A stretch of DNA of 64,000 bases, from contig NW_006495906.1 in assembly GCF_000471905.2 (NCBI RefSeq), forward strand, positions 604,222 to 668,221, in the 5' to 3' direction. The notes below the pieces were generated by a model that searched no databases, was not told the origin of the DNA, and saw nothing but the letters and a program-made list of their open reading frames with translations. Position numbers and translations under genes: made by a program. Positions 18,900 to 30,999 of the stretch are shown here, piece after piece; within the stretch, counting starts at the first letter, position 1; each line of letters starts with the position of its first letter. This stretch comes from Amborella trichopoda. Taxonomy: Eukaryota > Streptophyta > Magnoliopsida > Amborellales > Amborellaceae.

Positions 18900-21150
18900 A
18901 TATAATGCTCAAGCCGATTTTTTGTTATTAGTACACACAATAAAAAATATGGATGGTATCATCTTGGCTCAAGAGATGGTTCATTCTGCTAAGCCTGCAG
19001 GGGCCAAAGCTTCAATTTGTTAAATGGATTTTCAAAATGCTTATCACAGGTTGGAGTGGGACTATTTGGACCAAATTTTGGCTCTCATGGGTTTTGAAAA
19101 ATAGTGAAGTATGTAGATCCATGGTGTACTTTCATGTACCCATCTTGTGCTTTTAATAAACAGCAAAGCAGTTGGCTGCTTCAAAGCATCAAGAGGCCCT
19201 AGGCAGGGAGATTCACTTTTATCTATACTTTAGTGGGAGAATTTTTCTGTTTATTGCTTGGTGGGGTTGTTAATAGTGGCATGCTTAAAGGTATACCAAC
19301 TTCTAACATTGGCCCTAAGGTCTCTCATTTGTAATATTCGGTTAATACGCTTGTTTATTTAAGGTCTCCTTCGATCAAGTGATAATTTTATGGCTGATTT
19401 TTAAGTGCTATCAATTGATCTCAGGGGCTAAAATCAATTTGACAAAGTCCAAGCTTATTGATAGCAATTGTTCTGAAGAAGAAATTAGATGGGCTAAGTA
19501 GATGGGATTTGTCTATCAATATTTTCTAGTCAAATCTCTCGGTATTCCCTTAGTAGATAATAGATTGAGTCTGGCTTCATGGGACCATACGATTGAGAGA
19601 TTCCATAATAAGTTAGATGGATGGAAGGCAAGATATTTATCTCTGGAGGCAAAATTACATTAATAATGGCTACCTTAACTAACATACTAATCTACTTTTT
19701 GTTCCCTCTTCAAAGAACCAAAGGTTATTATTTAGAAATTTTGATGAAAATCTTCCAACGCAATGGAGGGGCAGAGCATGAAATTTTGATGAAAGTCTTC
19801 CAACGCAATGGAGGGGCAGAGCATAAGAAATACTTTCTGGTCCGGTGGGAAGAAGTATGTTTTCCGAAAAAGCTTGGTGACCTAAGGTTCAGAAGACTTC
19901 AACATTTCATTGAGGCATTACTGATTAAATGGTGGTGGAGGCTATTGGAAGACACTACGTGCGGAAAATAGTACTCTTCAGTAAATATGGAATAGACGCC
20001 TCTAGCTTTCTAACTAAGGTAAACGGTGCAAATACCTATGTAGTATGGAGAGGTGTTGAGAATGTGAGACCCTTATTCTTGACTCATGTGAGGATATTGG
20101 TTGGTGATGAAAGGAAACTCAAATTTTCTTCAACAAAATGGATAGTAGATCAATCTGTACAAATCCTTTTTTTAGAAGTATGTAGGCTTGTTATCAACAA
20201 ATCTTGCCTTATCAAAGTTCTGGTGAGTGGGGAGGGATGTAACGTTGTGTGGGATGTCAAGTTAAGGTACATAAGAGTAAATTATGACTTAAAATATCAG
20301 TTTCTTGAACTTCTAAACGTCTTTCACTCTCACTTTCATTCCCCTGGGAGAGAAAATGGGCTAATGTGGGAACTAGAAGTAGGGGGAAGCAACATAATTA
20401 AATCTTTATATCGGGCTTTTAACATGGAAAGATACTTTAATATCCTATTGGGAGCTTCAAAAGAATGGAGTTCCATGGTTCCTCACAAGGTTAAGGCCTT
20501 TGTATGATTAGTACGTAAAAATAGAACCTTCACGTCGGAGATAAGTGTTTTCTCATAATGAGTGTATTTTATGTAAAAAAGATGTTTAAAGTAATGATCA
20601 TCTATTCATGCATTGAGATTTTTCCATTAACTTGTGCAGATGAGTTTTTTTCAAAATGCAGTGTGCCTAGCTTATGCCTGAGACAGTCTAACAAATGTTA
20701 GTGCAATTGAATTCTCCGCCATTTTCAAGGATTGATTCAGCGGAGGAATACAGTGACAATGACCTTATGACATATTTTGAAGTAAAGAAATTCACGAGTT
20801 TTTTCAAACAAAACGAGGTGAATTGATCTTCTTCAGCGACTTATCTTAAGAACTATTATTCAATTTACAAAAGCATATGAGGGCTTTAGAGGTGTTCTGG
20901 TGAAGACACCTATTTTGGCGATCTCATGGTGTTTAACATTAGAAAAGCAACATTTTGGAAGCATCTACCTATCATGTGGGATAAACTTAATTTTGATGGG
21001 AGAATTAGAAATAATGCGTTAGTAGCTGGCTATGGAGGCGTTTTATGAGATGATAGGGGACATATCGTGTGGACCATGCAGGGACAACTTCCCCACTGCC
21101 AGGCTATTGAAGTAGAGCTAATTTGCCTCAAATTTTTATTTTAGAGCTGT
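18900..21150 (+). mobile_element. LINE (L1-type non-LTR retrotransposon) fragment, RT to RNase H
   Basis: Broken frames give reverse transcriptase (GIILAQEMVHSAKPAGAKAS, MDFQNAYHRLEWDYLD, ASRGPRQGDSLL), the C-terminal half (VKSLGIPLVDNRLSLASWD, IERFHNKLDGWKARYLSLEA, LGDLRFRRLQHF, EALLIKWWWRLLED), and at about 20970-21140 an RNase H (WDKLNFDGRIRNNALVAGYG, AIEVELICL). This is the standard plant L1 ORF2 order. The RT active site is destroyed: the YADDT motif near 19330-19350 reads YSVNT. The endonuclease part is absent. The 3' part of RNase H is cut off near 21150, at the edge of the minus-strand copia element. Confidence 0.85.
19735..19824 (+). repeat. 45-bp perfectly in-frame tandem duplication within the LINE
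   Basis: Units 19735-19779 and 19780-19824 differ at one base (gaaaatcttcc versus gaaagtcttcc). Both encode ILMKxFQRNGGAEH. The near-identity shows that the duplication is younger than most of the decay around it. Confidence 0.95.
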
Positions 21151-21164
21151 TTTTATATCTTTCC

Positions 21165-21899
21165 ATTAATTCTCAATGGATGATGTTAGGGTAAGGCTCT
21201 AATTATAGGAAATATGGAAACGCTACACCTTTAAATACTGCCACTGTAGGATTCTATAGTGAATCCCGATTCTATGGTGAATTTTGAAAGAAGTAAAAAC
21301 TTTGAAAAAAAACCGATCAGATAGAAATTGTATACCTTTTCTGGATTCCAACGCCCCATATGTGTAGTTTATACAATCTTTCCATTCCTTTCATCGCACG
21401 TCTTCTCTAACTTGAGAAGTCGATCCTCGCAACTTTAGCTGAATTTTGATTGTCAGAACTAGATATGACGTACACAATGCAAACACCATGCTTTTGATGG
21501 ATAGCCCAAAAGCTCTTGAATCAGCTATATGTTTTCTTATTCATGGGTTTTAAGAAAGAGAAACATTAAATGAGAGAGAGGGGGGAGGCTTTGGGTGTAG
21601 TGAGGGAAATTTTTGTTGAGACATACGAGAGTCTCATAAGAATTCTTTATTCTCTCTCTCTCTCTCTCTCATTATATATGAATATCCTATGAGCAAACCA
21701 TATCCTAAATGGGAGTTATCATTCCTATTTTAGATATTATCATATTTATCCTCGATTAGAATTCTATATGACATAGGATTCCATTTTCTTTTCTCTCTAC
21801 CATCAATGACATGGTCATCCTCTTCTTATTAACCACAAAGAATATTGAAAATTTTGTGGAGATCCATTCACCTTCAAAGCATAGACTCCAAACCCAACA
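21165..21899 (-). repeat. 3' LTR of the minus-strand copia element
   Basis: It aligns with 27813-28552 through shared blocks: tctatagtgaat, ttctggattcc-like, agaattcttta, catrggattcc, ttttcttt, taccatcaat, aagaatattg, gactccaaacccaaca. A (CT)n microsatellite at about 21651-21672 is specific to this copy. The lower border is estimated from the length of the other LTR. Confidence 0.75.
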
Positions 21900-21911
21900 T
21901 CTCCCACTTGT
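21900..21911 (-). other. Polypurine tract of the minus-strand copia element
   Basis: On the minus strand gacaagtgggaga directly precedes the LTR start TGTTGGG. This fixes both the orientation and the inner border of the 3' LTR. Confidence 0.8.
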
Positions 21912-23990
21912 CATATAGTGGGTGCAAAAGCAGATGTCAACTCTCATAATAATCATGTAGTGATACATCACAATACAAGAACTCATCCTTACTTTATCGG
22001 GAAATATATTGCGTGAACTTAAAGAATGATGTATCCATGCAGAGAAAACATATTAAGTCTCCATCAAACTAACATGAAACCTCGATTCTTTCTTAAACAA
22101 ATATGCTCCAGTCTACCCTAGATATACTATGCCACACCATATCGAGTATCCCAACTAATCTCTCATGAGCTATCTATGCTCAAGAGACTACTCATTCCCA
22201 TTATGCACACATACCCAACTTATCTGTTAAAAAACATTGCTCTCATGCAAGTTGAGAAATATATTGCAAATAATATATTATGTTATATTATAGTTTTGTA
22301 AAACATATTTTAAAAGATCATTTTCGGTAAAACTCATTAACTTCATGGCGCAACGGATGAGTTTCATGTGGTGCACTTGCTATCTGGGTGCCAACTATGG
22401 TGCGAAGCCATTGAACTTCCCTGAGCCTTACTATTGTTCAGATTTGACTTGGCCACTTTCCTAATGCTACTGTTACTCGGCGATAACATACATGAACTTG
22501 GGGAGGACACGCTATAGAATGATCAAACATCCAGATCCTAATATAGTCTTTGGGTCTTTATTGGCACTCCATTGTATGATTGGCTATATCTCATAGTGTA
22601 ATGGAAAGCAAGGATCATCATATACAACTCTACCTCTATGGTAGTAGTGGTCTCTCTAAGCACATGCAGTACAAGTCACACTCCATGGTGAATGATAAAC
22701 AATAGTAATATCCAAACCAAATTTACACTATGTGGGTTTTTGTTGAATCATAGCTATGCATCATGTCACATCCAATGTGCCCTAGGGTCGAACCTAAGCA
22801 ACTAACATGAACTTGATGTTGCTCAAACTTGGCAATCATACAAGATTGCATGATCCGGTGGGACAACATACTCAAATGGATTATGTTGATTTCAATAATA
22901 AAATCTCATCTCAATATATGAGATCTCATCTCATGTTACATTGAGGTGATACTTACACACCCTATGTCTATCTCATCCTCCAGTGTCCCTAACACTGAGG
23001 GCAGTGATTCTGCCCACGCAGTAGAGCTTTTCCCATTGATGATTTATCTAACAATAATCATGCGTCCTAGTGAATAAAGGCAAATGTGCAATTAAAACCA
23101 TGCGTATGAATTTCGAAGAAACGATAATAACATAAAGACTCACATAAATAGTACATAGTAAATAATATCCATGTACTGAAAGAGTTAGACAGTAATAATG
23201 ATATAAAGAACCAGTTAGGGACACCCAGGTCCTCATCCCTTGACATGAGCCATATACACCTATCATGCTATAGGTATTGTCATCGGGTATGTTATTGCGA
23301 CAACATGTCATGACTGTCTCTTTCCTCTCAATGATACCATACACAGTGATACCCAGTCTCTACTTGATATGTCTTACTATGATACTTGTGATCCTTTACA
23401 ATAACTTGTACAACGTATTATCACAAAAAAATGCTCACAAGCTCTCTAGCACTCAATATGATCACAAAGCTTAATACTATCCTCATGAGCCACATGCTTT
23501 CCTACAATGTTACTTAATCCATATACTCTATTTCCATATTGGACATACCAATCATGGAATTAGGCATGTTGCACCAAGAATCGCTCCGACTCTTGAAATG
23601 GAGACATTTTCTAATGTCAACAATTAGTGTTCTAATTACTCATGCATTCATGTTTACTCTATGCTTATAGTTTGATATCATTTGGTAGAAAGATCCATGA
23701 GTACTTTGTAGTTCTCTGGAGATTTAGAGTATAACTGATCATGGCCAACTAATGTTCCAAACCTTGATTTCTCTGATAGCCACTTGACAAGTCCTTTAGC
23801 ACATCCCATTACGTTCACGACATGGTATTGACAAGGCTGCTTACTATTCTCGCATGAGGTACAAAAATCACATTTTTCATATATTAGACTCCATTTATGG
23901 ACAAAGATTCAAACTAAGCATATGACTTTTCTTGGCTGGAGTATTGATAAGCCCTCTGTCATGCATCCTAAATTATACAAAGATTTCCCT
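21912..23990 (-). pseudogene. Degenerate 3' internal part of the copia element
   Basis: This lies between the RT remnant and the polypurine tract, where RNase H and the 3' untranslated part are expected. Frames are short and I could not read a convincing RNase H motif. The open frame at 23048-23344 (minus) has no recognisable domain. Confidence 0.4.
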
Positions 23991-24200
23991 AATGTATTAA
24001 TTAAGACAAACTTAATGATCCTCTTAGAATGATTGTGATTAATCTCAACAGCACGAATGTGATGCACTTTGTCAATGTTCTTCACATCGAAATTGGAGGA
24101 TAACTACTCTTCAATGGTATCGGTCTTCTCCTTGTCATTCCTTGCTATTAGGATCTTATCAACTTGAAATAACAAGATCGTAGTACTTCCAATGTTCTCC
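23991..24200 (-). pseudogene. copia reverse transcriptase fragment
   Basis: On the minus strand the frame reads QVDKILIARNDKEKTDTIEE, a stop, then LSSNFDVKNIDKVHHIRAVEI and NHSKRII. This matches the copia RT block YVDDxLIAGND ... FxMKDxGExxxxLGIxI. The catalytic YVDD is changed to QVDK. Confidence 0.75.
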
Positions 24201-27200
24201 ATGGCAGATCCTTTCAAGAACTATCACTCAAATAATTATATGGACAAGCTCCATAGAATAACTTACCTCAATGGCAAATGTAAGGAGAATTAATATTGTT
24301 CGCACAATTAGGGAGAATGTCTAAACACAGTTCACATGCACAATTGGGTGAGCCCTTTCATCACCTTTCAAGTTTTGCGTTTTCTCTATAGACTCGTTGA
24401 CCCTTCAATAAGAGGGAAGATCCATAAGTTCCCATATTCAATGCTTTTCCATGAAACTTTATATTTCCTAGTCATGGAGGCAATCCAATTGACTAAAAAG
24501 ACAATCATCTAATTATTTCCTTATATGAACCCAGTTCATTCTCATCAATGGATATGCAAGTTGGACTTTTCCACTTAGATCTCAAAATCTCTGAGGAACT
24601 TTAGTTCTTGTATTTCTATGACACTCAAGAAGCAATAGTGGTCGTTGACGAACTCCTCAAGGACGATGTGATTACTCTTATTATCATCTGATAGCAGAGG
24701 AATCTCCTCATCGTTCTTTGTTTTAAAATTATAGTTATCTCAAACTTCTTAATTCATATGAACTTCAACTCAATGAAGCATCACAAGATTAAACATTTTT
24801 TTTGGTCACCCTCTTTAGACCTACAAACCAAGACATTCCATTATAGTTCTTAAAACATCTAGTTAGGGTTTCTATTATAGTCCTATAATTTAGTTCATTG
24901 TTACCTTAAATGGCATTAGCAGCTATCATGTAAGGGAAAAAAAAAAGAAACACATGAGAGGTTTCTTACTGATCCCTAACTTCTTAAAGGATTTATAACA
25001 TAGATCTTGTAGGAATAATTTTCAAGTTTCTCATGACAATCAATACATCATCTCTGAGTAGGTCTCATACAAATATGTTTGTGTTGTGATCGACACCACA
25101 ATATCATATAGGGTGCGATTCCTTCTCCCGTAACACCATATTTCTACAAAGTATATAACAATGTTTTGTGTTGATTAATCCCATGATCATGAGAGAAATG
25201 TCCTAGACAATTCAAATGTGCACTTCTGTGTATTGTCATTTCTTAGAAATAACTCTCCTTCCTAACTGGTCCTCAGCCTCCAACTTAAATCAATTAAAGC
25301 GAGAAATTGCCTTTCATTCAAGTGAGATTGAGTGCATTTATTGATGGCAAAAATATTACAAGTGGGATTTGTCACAAGGCCTACATCTAAGGGACAAAAA
25401 AAGTCCGAATAACTTCACACGAATCTTATGATTGAAGTGCCTCATAAAAGGGTCTTCTAGTTGATATTTAACATTAAATAGTGTTTTAATATGGGTACAT
25501 GCGCATTGGTTAATGATCTAACAATGAGAAAACCCACTAAAACAAGTAATGACACACACTATTTTTCAAAACACTATCCTCTTGGAAATAAAATTGGATG
25601 TCCTGTAGAAGAGGGTCTAAGCACTAAGAGGGGCTGCTCCTAGTTCCTAGAGCATGGAGCATGTAATGAAGGAACATGGTCTAACTAGAACATAAATGGT
25701 CCAAGCGTTCTATACACACCACGCCCTTGGCGGCATTCCTCCCTGCAAGTGCTAATACTTTCCACAATAACAGGGGATGTAAAAGGTATCTGTCTACCTC
25801 CCCTTCTATGTATTATGATACTACCAATTCCACAATCCAACTATAGAAATGAATTAGCATCCAGTACCATGTGTATACACTAGCATAAATAGTAGAGTCT
25901 GTTGTGCGTACCACCTTCAGCTCAGTGCATGCACAAGTGAAGTGGTCGATCTATCTTGCAATCATATTAGGTCAATGATGATTTTACATACAGAGTACTT
26001 CACTTACCTCACACTCTCAACTTCTATCTCCTCTTTCCTTGGGAGTGTTTATCATTTGGTTTGTTATTGAGGTTGTTACCATCGTTAGGACCAACCAACA
26101 TAGCAATCATGGCGGCATCACTATCACTATCACTCATAGAGTGATGCCATGTCTCTAACTCCTGATGTTCAGATGAATGACTCTCAGATAATGCTTTGTC
26201 AATATGTATATGTGGCTCCTAAGGATGAGGAAGTGACTAGAGCACAAACACAACACGTGCCTGCAACTTCAATAATGAATACATATCACATATCTCTATG
26301 GTACTTTTTTCTAAAATGCTCCATCACGGAGACATTTGGTGGCACATAAAATGCTCACATGAGCGACTATAGTATGGTGGACAAGGTACTAGTAAACTAC
26401 TGTTGTGAGGTTTTCCTTACATGCTCGTACCCTTTCCTCAAGTGGGTCTGTGTTAATAGTAATGTTTTCCAGTGCTGCTTTGTCATTAAGTGCATACCTG
26501 AGGGACATATATATATCAAAAGGTTCCCACCACCTCAAGTTTCCCTTCTAAGGATCAAACATGAAAATGCCCTAGCAATCCATATCTGTGAATGTCAGAA
26601 GAAACTTACAGTACATTTTGCTCATATGTGGTTGCCGATTTACAAAAAATAAAATTTATGTAACACTTCCATCGAGTCTTCAGGATTTGAAGATACGTAC
26701 TTCCAAAGCAACTAGAAGCGAAAATATCATGTAGTGAGATTAGGTCTTGGGCTAGTAATCAGCATCAGATCAAACATGTAGAGCAAGGCTCTTGATTGTC
26801 ATCCTCAAGGAAGTGGTCGCATTCTAAATACGAAATTCCACATCGAAAAGGGGAAGTGATCGCAATCCATATTCTAAGGAGACATGAAATTAGATTTCCT
26901 AAGCCCTACCAGCATGAAAGGCACACATAAAATAATATAAGGGGCTAAAAGTATGTTTTTTAGGCCAAATCAGCATTTCTTGAGAGCAATAAATTGATGT
27001 AACCTTAACAATTGTGTCGCACTGTAAGAGCTGCCTCAACGACATAAAGATTATCGAAAACAAACATCCCAATGCAATGTTATTCCCCACCTATAGAAGG
27101 TTGAGGAGGCATATAAGTAGTGCACCACTAAGGTTACTCTAAAAAGAGCCTTTAACTAGGTCGGGGCCTAACAAAAAAAATGTAGGCAGCTACGGCGGCA

Positions 27201-27812
27201 CAATAAAAGTGTGGCCTCAAGTAAGAAGGGCCGAGGCAGCACGTACTAACAATGTGCTTGTGGCCTCATAAAGAACAGTGCAGTTGTAGCAGCACCTTCA
27301 ATTTGTGGTCTCAGGTGGAACAAGGCCTTTGTGGCTGTACATTCAGGTATATGGCCACAACCCCACCGTAATTTCTATGGCTTTAGTTGATCCCATCTAG
27401 CACGTGTGGCTTCGTATGTGTGCTAGCTGCATGTGCATAGATTCATACATGTGGCATATGTGCCACATGTATGTCTGTGCAAGTAGACAATGTGAGATCT
27501 CGGTCCATGTACTTGGGTGTGCAATGAGTCAATCCACCATGCGTCCAAACACATGACCAGTGATGGTGCAAGCATTCCACATGACCAAAAATACAATGCA
27601 TACTAGGGGCGTGCATGTGTAACACCATGTGGGTCAACACATGTCAGCTTGGACATGCACCGTGACCTCGTGGTGGTCGTCATGGGACTAGGGCACCCAA
27701 AGTGCGCCCTCTGGCATGTTTTAACATGCATGTGCATCCCTTGAGCGTGTCATTCACACCTATGCATGTGTAGTGCACTGTCAGACCATTCTCGACTCTC
27801 TCAATAACCAAT
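24201..27812 (-). pseudogene. Degenerate integrase/gag part of the copia element
   Basis: On the minus strand at about 25080-25170, two frames together give NGVT and RRNRTLYDIV, the conserved integrase block around the third catalytic residue (NGVAERRNRTL). The remainder, up to the primer-site candidate near 27800, is too decayed to assign. Short frames on either strand (for example 26149-26349, 26359-26652 plus; 27443-27640 minus) show no domain. The stretch 27400-27780 is rich in tgcatgtg motifs. Confidence 0.55.
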
Positions 27813-28552
27813 GAACATTTGAAAAACCAAAGAAATTTCTTTTTTTATTCTCACACACCAACCACACTAGTTAACAAATCCAAAAGGTGGACTTCTATAG
27901 TGAATGTAGGACTTTACGTTGAATCCCAAAGCAGTAGAAATAAAAGAAAAATAGATTGCATCAAAATAACACATTTTTTGGATTCTAATTCCTTGTGTGC
28001 AATTGATGAAATTCTTTCGTCCTTTTTTCTACCTGGTTCCTTTGATTCAAGAGTTCAATGCTCGCAACCTTTGGTCGACTTTCAATTACTTAAAGAAGAA
28101 GCATGATATATACAATGAATTTCCTAAGCCTTTGATGGAAGGATTGAGAGATCTTAACTCACCTATATTGGTTTTGTTATTTAGGGTTTCTGGAGAGAAG
28201 GGGGCGGGGGGGGGGGGGGAGGGGGGGACACTAGATTTGGAGATGAGTGGCACGTAAATCCTATCAGAATTCTTTATTTTTATCTCTCTATATTAACCCC
28301 ATTCTATAGAAATATCCCACAAGGTTATCCTATCAGAAAGAGGAATTATCTTACTTAATTGGGTAATATTCTCTCATGTAAACTCTATCCGCAATATAAA
28401 ACTCCATTAGACATGGGATTCCCTTTTCTTTTGTCTTTACCATCAATAAGGTGAATAATACTTTGGACTTCCTTTTCCTCATTAAGTAGTAAGAATATTG
28501 GGAATTTTATAGTGGCTATTGAACCCACAAGCGGTGGACTCCAAACCCAACA
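27813..28552 (-). repeat. 5' LTR of the minus-strand copia element
   Basis: It is the partner of 21165-21899. It carries a poly-G tract at about 28200-28227 that is absent from the other copy. The outer end is fixed by the minus-strand TGTTGGGTTTGG at 28552-28541; the inner end near 27813 is inferred from the primer-site candidate. Confidence 0.72.
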
Positions 28553-29569
28553 TCCAAAAAAACTAGATTTGGCATTGAAAATGTACTTGATGTCCTGCGC
28601 ATTGATTTCTGCACTTGAACTTCAAATTTATAGTTCTAAATATGGCACACATCCTTGAACACTTGAAATAAATGGTATAAAGAAAGTGTTTTAGAATCAA
28701 AGATCTTTAGAGCTTGAAATCCATTGCTATTCTGAATAATGATTGTTGAGGTGGAGATGATCAATTTGTCGGATTTCTAAAGCCATGATTTCTTTTGTAA
28801 CTAATAAATTGTCAATTAGATTTCAGGTGGACATTTTTACCAATTACTTTTCCTCACATATTTCATGTGAAATTAAATAAGTTGAATAACAAAGCCTTAG
28901 ATCAGACTAACGCAACTCTAGTTAGTTTCTCCTAAAGTTTTTCAATCCAAAAGTATTTATGTGGAAGCAACACAAGATTCCAGTAACCTTAGATTTTCAA
29001 CTACTCAGAAATTTGCAAGGCAAATGCCGCCCTAATGGTCACTCTTACCTATCGCAATCTTAACACAAACAAAATTTAAGCAAAGAAATAAGTTTATTTG
29101 GGTGATTTCATTGGTTTTTCTTTTCCTATGGTTTCTTAAAGGGTGTCGTTGTGGATGTAAGTTGGAATAACTTGTAATTTGGAAGAATGACAGGTGACTT
29201 TGACTTACTAAACTTAACCAAAGTGGTTAGATGGTGTCTTTTCATATTTTAGAAAATTCCAGGAGAGAGAAAAAATTGACAAAGATGGCACTAGAAACCA
29301 ACAAATCGTTAAAGATTATCGAAAGTTTGAAATTATTAAAGTACAAGTGGATCAGGTTCTTGGACACCACCCTTGTTTATGGAGTCAAATGCAAGGCTGT
29401 CATGACTTTGGTGAAAACCAACCACCCCATGAAAGTTCTGTCATTAGCCCAAAAAAGGAAATGTAAACAACGAGACCATTTACATTTACTCCAAGTACAA
29501 GGTAGTCACAAATATTCTTGATCATTGAATGTATAATTGGGTGGTTTCATTTATTCGAGTTACCAAGCT
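28553..29569. other. Intergenic DNA, nothing recognised
   Basis: This is AT-rich sequence without domain-bearing frames. The 96-codon frame at 29231-29521 (plus) has no recognisable similarity and ordinary AT-rich composition. Confidence 0.5.
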
Positions 29570-30300
29570 TGAAGCTCAAAAACAATTTCCTTGAGAAAGT
29601 ACTTAAAAATTTAAAAGAGAAAGTAGCTAAAAAATTTCAAGAGATAAACTTTCACAATATTTAAGTTTTAGAGTGAGAATGTATCTCAAAAATTTAGACT
29701 GAGAAACTATGTGCATTTGTAAGTTTGAGAGAGAGAGCAAGTAATATAAAGTTTTAGAGAGAGAAATTATACCAAAATTTTTAGACAGAGAAGCTATCTT
29801 AAAATTTTTAGAGAGGGAAACTTTATCAAATTTTAAGTCTTTGAAATATAAAAGTACTTAAAAATTTTTAGAGAGAAATTATCTCTAAATTTTAACAGAG
29901 CGAAACTATTTCAAATTTTCAGTTTTAGAGATGGAAAATGTCTTAAAATTTTAGAGATGGAAAAAACTACATCAAATTTAAGAGAGAGAGAAACTACCTA
30001 AAAAACATCTCAAAATTTTCCGAGAGAAGCTCTCTTATTTTAAGTTTTAGAGAGAGAAATATGTTAAAAAATTTTAGATAGAAAATATATGAAATTTTAG
30101 ATGGATAAAATACCTAAATTTTTAGAGAGAGAAACCATCTCCAAATTTTATATAGTGAAAGTATTTCAAATTTTAATTTTTAGAGAGAGAAAATGTATTA
30201 AAATTTTAGAGAATGAAACTATATCAAATTTTACAGAGAGAAATTTTTGAAAAATTTTTAGATAGAGAGAAATTATTTTGAAAGAAAAAGTATCTTAAAC
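29570..30300. repeat. Degenerate AT/GA minisatellite
   Basis: Diverged repeats of the form ttttagagagagaaa-ctatctcaaaat run through the whole stretch, with 25-40 bp between successive agagagagaaa blocks. More than fifteen such blocks are visible. There is no coding potential. I see no clear parent element. Confidence 0.8.
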
Positions 30301-30999
30301 TTAATGACAAAAATGACATTACAATAAATAGTATAATAAAAAGGCATCTAACTTAAAAAGTAAAATAAAAATAAAAAAGAAAAAAAGGGACCATAAAAAT
30401 GTTATGTATCTATGTACCATCAAAACAATAAAAATATATTTTCAAAACGTACATTTTAAAGGAAATAAATTTTTTGATGCAATCTTACTCAATTAATCCA
30501 AACAGCCCCCAAGCTTTTTCTTCTCTCCACTCAGCCATTGGTTCTTTTCATAATTTGGAGGACGATATTTGCAACTTTTGGCAAGTCACTTAATTACTAG
30601 AACTAAAATCAAGCGCAAATATCAAGCCTCTCTACAGATGGCTCGAAAGTAACTTGCACACAAGCGAAATGTGTGATAGTTTCAGCCTTTTTCAGAGAGA
30701 CAGAAAGGGTAGATTTTTTAAAAGAGACAAAAAAGGAGTCTTTGTAGTCTTGGAGAGAAACGGTCCTGGGTATCTAGGCAGTAGTGCGCACTCTCTCTCT
30801 CTTTCTCTCATATACCCAAATATTCATTTTTTTTTTTTCACTTGGATAGGTTCTTATCATTCTTTTGAAAATTGTACTAGATAAACTAGTAGTATCGAAT
30901 TTTTAAATTTTTTTTCGCATCAATTGGAGCACTTACAATGGTCTAATCATAATAAATTCAACTCATAATAAATAAATAAATAACTAAAAGTGGTTCTTA
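30301..30999. other. Intergenic DNA, nothing recognised
   Basis: This is AT-rich, with A-rich runs at 30360-30390, a short (CT)n at about 30790-30808 and a T-run at 30829-30838. The 76-codon frame at 30654-30884 is rich in charged and CT-tract codons and is not convincing as a gene. Confidence 0.45.

Larger units (their letters stand above)
21165..28552 (-). mobile_element. Ty1/copia retrotransposon with both LTRs, minus strand, degenerate
   Basis: Two similar regions about 5.9 kb apart (21165-21899 and 27813-28552) end, on the minus strand, in TGTTGGGTTTGGAGTC, the classic copia LTR start. A polypurine tract is next to the lower copy, and a weak tRNA-iMet-like primer site (tggttattgagag, minus) lies next to the upper copy. 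Internal sequence on the minus strand shows integrase and RT motifs in the copia order. No long frame survives. LTR ends away from the TG are approximate. Confidence 0.8.

Noticed and set aside
27997-28257. An 86-codon frame ending in a glycine-rich tail.
   Set aside because: The glycine tail is the poly-G tract inside the copia LTR; the rest of the frame has no similarity and lies wholly within the LTR.
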